From an uncultured Roseibium sp. (GTDB lineage Bacteria > Pseudomonadota > Alphaproteobacteria > Rhizobiales > Stappiaceae), in NCBI RefSeq assembly GCF_963669205.1, contig NZ_OY769915.1, positions 3,694,001 to 3,758,000 on the forward strand: a DNA stretch of 64,000 bases. Direction: 5' to 3'. How positions within the stretch are numbered: position 1 is the first letter of the stretch; each line of letters starts with the position of its first letter. A model generated the notes under the pieces. The model made no database searches and was not told where the DNA came from. It saw only the letters and a list, made by a program, of their open reading frames with translations. Of the stretch, positions 60,565-64,000 are shown one piece after another. Made by a program: the position numbers and the translations under genes.

Positions 60565-61476
60565 TTAAGTCGTCTTCTTCAGGGTTTTTGAAGCCCGCCC
60601 GCTTCCGGGCCAGTTGATCAGAACAACACCTGAGATGGCAAGGCATATCCCGGCCAGCGTTTCCCCATCCAGTCTTTCCGACAGGAACACCACGCCCAGA
60701 AGAACGCCGACACCGGCGCGAAGATAGGCCTGACTGGCCGTTCCCATCGCGCCCAGCGTCACCAGAAGGCGGAAATAGATCAGGAATGCAAGGGCCGTGC
60801 AGACTATCCCGAGAATGATGGCGGACGTCCAGCCGGTGACGCCAGGCTGCAGTGTCCACGGCGCCTCGGTGAGAAGGCTCAGCGGCACGAGGACAACCGA
60901 GGAGCAGATCAGCATGCCCGTGGCCGGAACGATCGGCGGAATGCCCTTGAAAAGCTGGCCGCGCAGCGCGGCGACGCCGTAGAGCGCAGCGCTCAGGAAA
61001 ACGGCAAGCTGGGGAACGATACTCCCTCCGAGATCCCGCAGCGCGCCGACGCCGATGATCAGGACAACGCCGCAAAACCCGAGAAGCGCACCGGCAAGCT
61101 GACGTCCGCCGACGGGCTGGGATCGTTTCAGAAGAAAGAAGGAGATCGCGAACACCCAGAGCGGCGACGTGGAATTGAGCACGCTGGAAACGGCGGTTCC
61201 GGCATATTGCTGACCCCAGGCAAGCAGCAGCCACGGCCCGGTGCCGTTCAGGAGGGACTGGACGAAGAACAGCCGCCAGCTTTTGCCGTCAAGGGGCAGC
61301 CGGATGCCTCGAAGGGCCATGACCATCAAAAGGATGGCGGAGGCCAGCGTGACGCGCAACGCCATCAGTGTCGCCGGAGGGATCGTGTCCAGCGCCAGTC
61401 CGATCCACATGTAGGAGGATCCCCACAGAACCGCGAGAAGCCCGAGCAGCACGTAGTCGAAAGTGCGGTTCGCCAT
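60565..61476 (-). CDS. EamA/DMT family transporter
   Basis: 303 residues with ten hydrophobic segments and two EamA repeats: VLLGLLAVLWGSSYMWIGLALDTIPPATLMALRVTLASAILL...LAWGQQYAGTAVSSVLNSTSPLWVFAISFFLLKR and ILGIVCTALAFLIYFRLLVTLGAMGTASQAYLRAGVGVLLGVVFLSERLDGETLAGICLAISGVVLIN. It exports metabolites or amino acids; the substrate is unknown. ATG 61476. Member of the cupin/EamA/ABM/NIPSNAP run. Confidence 0.9.
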   Translation of the reverse strand: MANRTFDYVLLGLLAVLWGSSYMWIGLALDTIPPATLMALRVTLASAILLMVMALRGIRLPLDGKSWRLFFVQSLLNGTGPWLLLAWGQQYAGTAVSSVLNSTSPLWVFAISFFLLKRSQPVGGRQLAGALLGFCGVVLIIGVGALRDLGGSIVPQLAVFLSAALYGVAALRGQLFKGIPPIVPATGMLICSSVVLVPLSLLTEAPWTLQPGVTGWTSAIILGIVCTALAFLIYFRLLVTLGAMGTASQAYLRAGVGVLLGVVFLSERLDGETLAGICLAISGVVLINWPGSGRASKTLKKTT

Positions 61477-61486
61477 GAAGAAAGCG

Positions 61487-61831
61487 TCAGCCGTGCAGCG
61501 CGCGGCTGTCTTCCGGGGCTTCATCACGCTCCTCCATGCCGTAGTCCCGCAGGACATGGGCGACACGCAGACGGTAATCGCGGAAGAAGCTTGTCCGGCC
61601 GGTCTGCTGGGCCTGCCTGTGTCCCGTCAGGCGGCGCCACGCGTTGAGCGCGTCCTCGTCACGGAAGAAGGAGATGGAAAGGAGTTTGTCCGGATCGGTC
61701 AGGCTCTGGAAGCGTTCCACCGACAGGAAACCGTCGATCTGTTCCACGAGAGGCCGCATCTTGGCGGCCATGTCCAGATAGTTCTGTTTCTTGTCGGCAT
61801 GCGGAATCACTTCGAATATGACGGCAATCAT
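61487..61831 (-). CDS. Antibiotic biosynthesis monooxygenase family protein
   Basis: 114 residues: MIAVIFEVIPHADKKQNYLDMAAKMRPLVEQIDGFLSVERFQSLTDPDKLLSISFFRDEDALNAWRRLTGHRQAQQTGRTSFFRDYRLRVAHVLRDYGMEER. An ABM ferredoxin-like domain of the heme-degrading or IsdG/YgiN branch. It overlaps the NIPSNAP gene by 4 bp and lies 10 bp before the EamA gene, so the cluster is translationally coupled. Confidence 0.88.
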   Translation of the reverse strand: MIAVIFEVIPHADKKQNYLDMAAKMRPLVEQIDGFLSVERFQSLTDPDKLLSISFFRDEDALNAWRRLTGHRQAQQTGRTSFFRDYRLRVAHVLRDYGMEERDEAPEDSRALHG

Positions 61832-62160
61832 TCGGATCTCTCTCCAGTTCCATGCGGGGCGGATGCCAGTTTCAGAAAGGTGCGATCTTCCCGCAAGATG
61901 AATTTTTCCTTTTGCGCAAACGCGTAGTTCATTTGTCCGAGAGGATCGGCCGCAAGCCGTTCCCGGTAGGCCTCATAGGCAGCGAGACTGTCGATCGAAT
62001 AAACGCCGTAGGCCAGGGTCGTCGATCCTTCATGAGGTGCAAAATATCCGACGAGATTGGCACCACAGCGGGGAATCGCCTGCCCCCAGTTGCGCGCATA
62101 TTCCTCGAACGCCGGCTTCTTCGTCGGGTCGATGTTATAGCGGATGAAACATGTGATCAT
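61828..62160 (-). CDS. NIPSNAP family protein
   Basis: 110 residues: MITCFIRYNIDPTKKPAFEEYARNWGQAIPRCGANLVGYFAPHEGSTTLAYGVYSIDSLAAYEAYRERLAADPLGQMNYAFAQKEKFILREDRTFLKL. NIPSNAP domains share the ABM-like ferredoxin fold. ATG 62160 with AAGGAG upstream. It is the first gene of the minus-strand run, divergent from the ArsR gene with 79 bp between. Confidence 0.9.
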   Translation of the reverse strand: MITCFIRYNIDPTKKPAFEEYARNWGQAIPRCGANLVGYFAPHEGSTTLAYGVYSIDSLAAYEAYRERLAADPLGQMNYAFAQKEKFILREDRTFLKLASAPHGTGERSE

Positions 62161-62188
62161 TCTGTTCTCCTTTGCGGTTGGCCTGCCA

Positions 62189-62201
62189 GGCACTTTGTGC
62201 C
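62189..62201. promoter_or_regulatory. Candidate ArsR operator
   Basis: GGCAC-TTT-GTGCC is a perfect short dyad in the 79-bp region between the divergent NIPSNAP and ArsR genes. Binding by the ArsR protein is inferred from position and symmetry. Confidence 0.45.
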
Positions 62202-62239
62202 ATCTTTCGTGACATCAATGCTTCGACGGAGATCGAACC

Positions 62240-62935
62240 ATGAAAGACGGACCGGACATCGCCCGCATAGGCTCCCTCATCGGAGACCCGGCGCGGGCCA
62301 ACATCCTTGGCGCGCTGCTGAGCGGAAAGGCACTCACCGCCACCGAGCTGGCTGGGGAAGCCGGGATCACCGGACAGACCGCCAGCTCGCATTTGAAGAA
62401 ACTGCTCGAAGGCGGCCTTCTGGCACAGGCGAAGCAGGGCCGGCACCGGTACTACCAGCTTGCGGGACCTGAGGTCGCCTCGGTCCTGGAAGCGGTGATG
62501 GGTCTCGCAGCCCGCAAGGGACACCTGCGCGTGCGCACCGGGCCCAGGGATCCGGCGATGCGCGCCGCGCGCGTCTGTTACGATCACCTTGCCGGGGACA
62601 TGGCGGTGCGCATCTTCGACAGCATGCAGTCGCGCGGATTTCTCAAAGTTACAGAGGAAAAGAGCGGCATTGGCCTTACGGAGCGAGGCGAAGCTTTTGT
62701 CTGCGACGCCGGGATCGACCTGGAAGGCCTGAAGTCTTCACGCCGCCCACTTTGCCGCGCCTGTCTTGACTGGAGCGAGAGACGCAGCCACTTGGCCGGG
62801 TCACTGGGCGCCGCGTTCTTGGCAAAGTTCCAGAGTGAGGGCTGGATAAGGCGTGAGAAGGAGAGCCGTGTTGTTCATATTTCGCCGATCGGGCATGAAA
62901 GCCTCGTAAGGCTTTTTCCATCCCCAGCAAACTGA
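62240..62935 (+). CDS. ArsR-family winged-helix regulator
   Basis: 231 residues, twice the usual ArsR length. The DNA-binding part is IARIGSLIGDPARANILGALLSGKALTATELAGEAGITGQTASSHLKKLLEGGLLAQAKQGRHRYYQLAGPEVASVLEAVM. The C-terminal half (MRAARVCYDHLAGDMAVRIFDSMQSRGFL...RRPLCRACLDWSERRSHLAGSLGAAFLAKFQSEGWIRREKESRVVHISPIG) has a CRACLDWSERR cysteine pair that may bind a metal or react with an electrophile. Probably senses the ligand handled by the divergent NIPSNAP/ABM/EamA/cupin run. Confidence 0.92.
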   Translation: MKDGPDIARIGSLIGDPARANILGALLSGKALTATELAGEAGITGQTASSHLKKLLEGGLLAQAKQGRHRYYQLAGPEVASVLEAVMGLAARKGHLRVRTGPRDPAMRAARVCYDHLAGDMAVRIFDSMQSRGFLKVTEEKSGIGLTERGEAFVCDAGIDLEGLKSSRRPLCRACLDWSERRSHLAGSLGAAFLAKFQSEGWIRREKESRVVHISPIGHESLVRLFPSPAN

Positions 62936-63017
62936 ACCGATAGCCTTGCTACCTGCAAGTCAAGGCCACCACGGTCAGTCTGGTAAACTCTTCAGGACCT
63001 CTTGGAACGTGTCTCGT

Positions 63018-63575
63018 ATGAATGCAAAAAAGAAAAAAACAGCCCTGATAATCAAGGCATATCCCGTCGCACTCGTCTTTATAAGCCTTGCGCTGAACCT
63101 TGCCGTTTTCAGCATTGGCAGCCCGGCAATTGCCCTGCCTTCGCACGACCTGCTCACGCCAATGGCAATTGCCTGCCTCATGCTGCTCCTCAACCACACG
63201 TGGCTGATGACGAGCACGGAGTTGACGAGGTTGAAATACGACATTCGGGCAACACCAGAAGAATGGACAGCAAGTGGTATTTCAAAAGATGATGTCACCG
63301 AGACCGGGTTTACCGAGCTTCAGCGGCGCCATAACACGCACAGAAATGCAACAGAAAATACAACACTCTTCGTTTTGCTGGCCGTTCCATTTCTGCTGAT
63401 TTCGCCTTCCGCATTGGCGGCCGGCGTGTGGCTGATCGGTTTTGCGATCGGACGGCTTGGCCACACCTACAGTTTCCTGTCCGGCAACAGCGGTGCGCGC
63501 GGGTTTTTCATGAGCGTTAGCCTGCTGTGTCTCTACGGTTTGGCCGGGTACGTGGCGATCGCTTTGTTGGTTTGA
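63018..63575 (+). CDS. MAPEG family membrane protein
   Basis: 185 residues with four membrane helices: LVFISLALNLAVFSIGSPAI, LTPMAIACLMLLLNHTWLMTS, NTTLFVLLAVPFLLISPSALAAGVWLIGFAIGRLGHTYSFLSGNSGARGFFMSVSLLCLYGLAGYVAIALLV. The arrangement and LQRRHNTHRNATENTTLFV...IGRLGHTYSF match the MAPEG superfamily (microsomal GST-like). ATG 63018. It is on the same strand as the ArsR gene but 82 bp away. A GCGATTG/CAATCGC hairpin lies downstream at 63622-63643. Confidence 0.87.
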   Translation: MNAKKKKTALIIKAYPVALVFISLALNLAVFSIGSPAIALPSHDLLTPMAIACLMLLLNHTWLMTSTELTRLKYDIRATPEEWTASGISKDDVTETGFTELQRRHNTHRNATENTTLFVLLAVPFLLISPSALAAGVWLIGFAIGRLGHTYSFLSGNSGARGFFMSVSLLCLYGLAGYVAIALLV

Positions 63576-63737
63576 GGAAAATGGACTTGGGTGTCTTTTC
63601 CCGTTCGAGCGATGTGGCGCGGCGATTGCGCGGCGCCAATCGCAGCGCCTCGATTGCGTCCATAGTTCGACCTTGGTCGAAGCATCAACCCGGCTGAAAC
63701 TCTATGCTTGCGACTTTCGCAAGCACTGGAGATCGGA

Positions 63738-64000
63738 ATGGATCAACTCTCTTTGTATCTGCCGGGAATTCTACTAGCCTATTCGGCGTTCCTTCTCGGG
63801 ATCATCAGCCCGGGACCGAACATTCTTGCGGTGATGGGGACGTCCTTGAGTGGCGGTCGCAGGGAAGGCATTGCCCTCGCCTCTGGTGTCGCGTTCGGAT
63901 CGCTGACTTGGGCAACGCTCACGGTTCTGGGACTGTCGGCGGTGCTCGCCACTTACGCGTCCGCGCTCACCGCCATCAAGATCGCCGGTGGATGCTATCT
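63738..64000 (+). CDS. LysE/RhtB family exporter, N-terminal part
   Basis: The gene runs off the right edge; 87 complete codons are visible. MDQLSLYLPGILLAYSAFLLGIISPGPNILAVMGTSLSGGRREGIALASGVAFGSLTWATLTVLGLSAVLATYASALTAIKIAGGCY has the first three membrane helices and the SPGPN motif of amino-acid exporters. GGAGATCGGA precedes the ATG. Confidence 0.9.
   Translation, partial: MDQLSLYLPGILLAYSAFLLGIISPGPNILAVMGTSLSGGRREGIALASGVAFGSLTWATLTVLGLSAVLATYASALTAIKIAGGCY

Noticed and set aside
1..64000. tRNA, rRNA, prophage or transposase genes
   Set aside because: None could be recognised on either strand by sequence motifs or encoded proteins.

Overview
The window is high-GC DNA from an alphaproteobacterium, most likely a marine member of the Stappiaceae (Roseibium/Labrenzia type). 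This placement is inference. It rests on the gene set (homospermidine synthase beside a type III ornithine/lysine decarboxylase, a TIGR03808-type Tat substrate, paired methylmalonyl-CoA mutase subunits with a separate meaB) and on the general sequence style. I found no rRNA, tRNA, CRISPR array, phage or transposase gene. It reads as chromosomal housekeeping and metabolic DNA with several small non-coding mobile-element-like repeats.

Layout. 0-6.5 kb: the 3' part of oligopeptidase B, a 458-bp palindromic element, an orphan peptide-type ABC substrate-binding protein, then a 1.7-kb tandem duplication. The duplication carries two paralogous 350-residue proteins of unknown function and a decayed copy of the 3' end of the binding-protein gene. 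A small lipoprotein follows. 6.5-17.3 kb: a LysR/quinol-monooxygenase divergon, RidA, GNAT, two cytochromes c, Fe/Mn superoxide dismutase, a 270-bp MITE-like element, an MFS transporter, a branched-chain-type aminotransferase, a VOC protein, a haloacid dehalogenase, an outer-membrane barrel, and a DUF2975/HTH pair. 17.3-21.5 kb: methylmalonyl-CoA mutase beta and alpha chains (mutB, mutA). 22-31.8 kb: an orphan LuxR regulator, a helix-hairpin-helix protein, a HerA-like ATPase, a cation diffusion facilitator, a dipeptidase, a LOG protein, two exported proteins, and MeaB with pyroglutamyl peptidase. 31.8-32.5 kb: a non-coding repeat-rich stretch. 32.5-42.7 kb: a TetR/YHS divergon with twin operator-like sites, a Tat-exported beta-helix protein, dimethylargininase, GNAT, asparaginase, an aminotransferase, a SulP transporter, and a membrane adenylate/guanylate cyclase. 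42.7-49.7 kb: one copy of a 268-bp MITE-like repeat, an orphan acyl carrier protein, a DM13 protein, and the polyamine cluster (decarboxylase, GNAT, homospermidine synthase). 49.7-64 kb: a second LysR/monooxygenase divergon with an oxidoreductase, thioredoxin-like and VOC genes; the second 268-bp repeat in opposite orientation; YceI; an EF-hand protein divergent from a two-component system; a winged-helix/hydrolase fusion; an ArsR-controlled cupin/EamA/monooxygenase/NIPSNAP cluster; MAPEG; and the start of a LysE-family exporter.

How genes work together. MutA/MutB with the GTPase MeaB form the propionate/methylmalonyl-CoA branch. The decarboxylase and homospermidine synthase form a diamine-to-homospermidine route. 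Several local divergons (LysR twice, TetR, ArsR) each control small redox or detoxification cassettes.

The most unusual items are: (1) the tandem duplication that kept two intact unknown proteins while its binding-protein fragment decayed; (2) a homospermidine synthase with a ~420-residue lysine/alanine/proline histone-H1-like N-terminal extension; (3) three kinds of short inverted-repeat elements, one of them in two copies of identical length; (4) a winged-helix DNA-binding domain fused to an alpha/beta hydrolase. All identities and homology boundaries were judged by eye; no database search was run.
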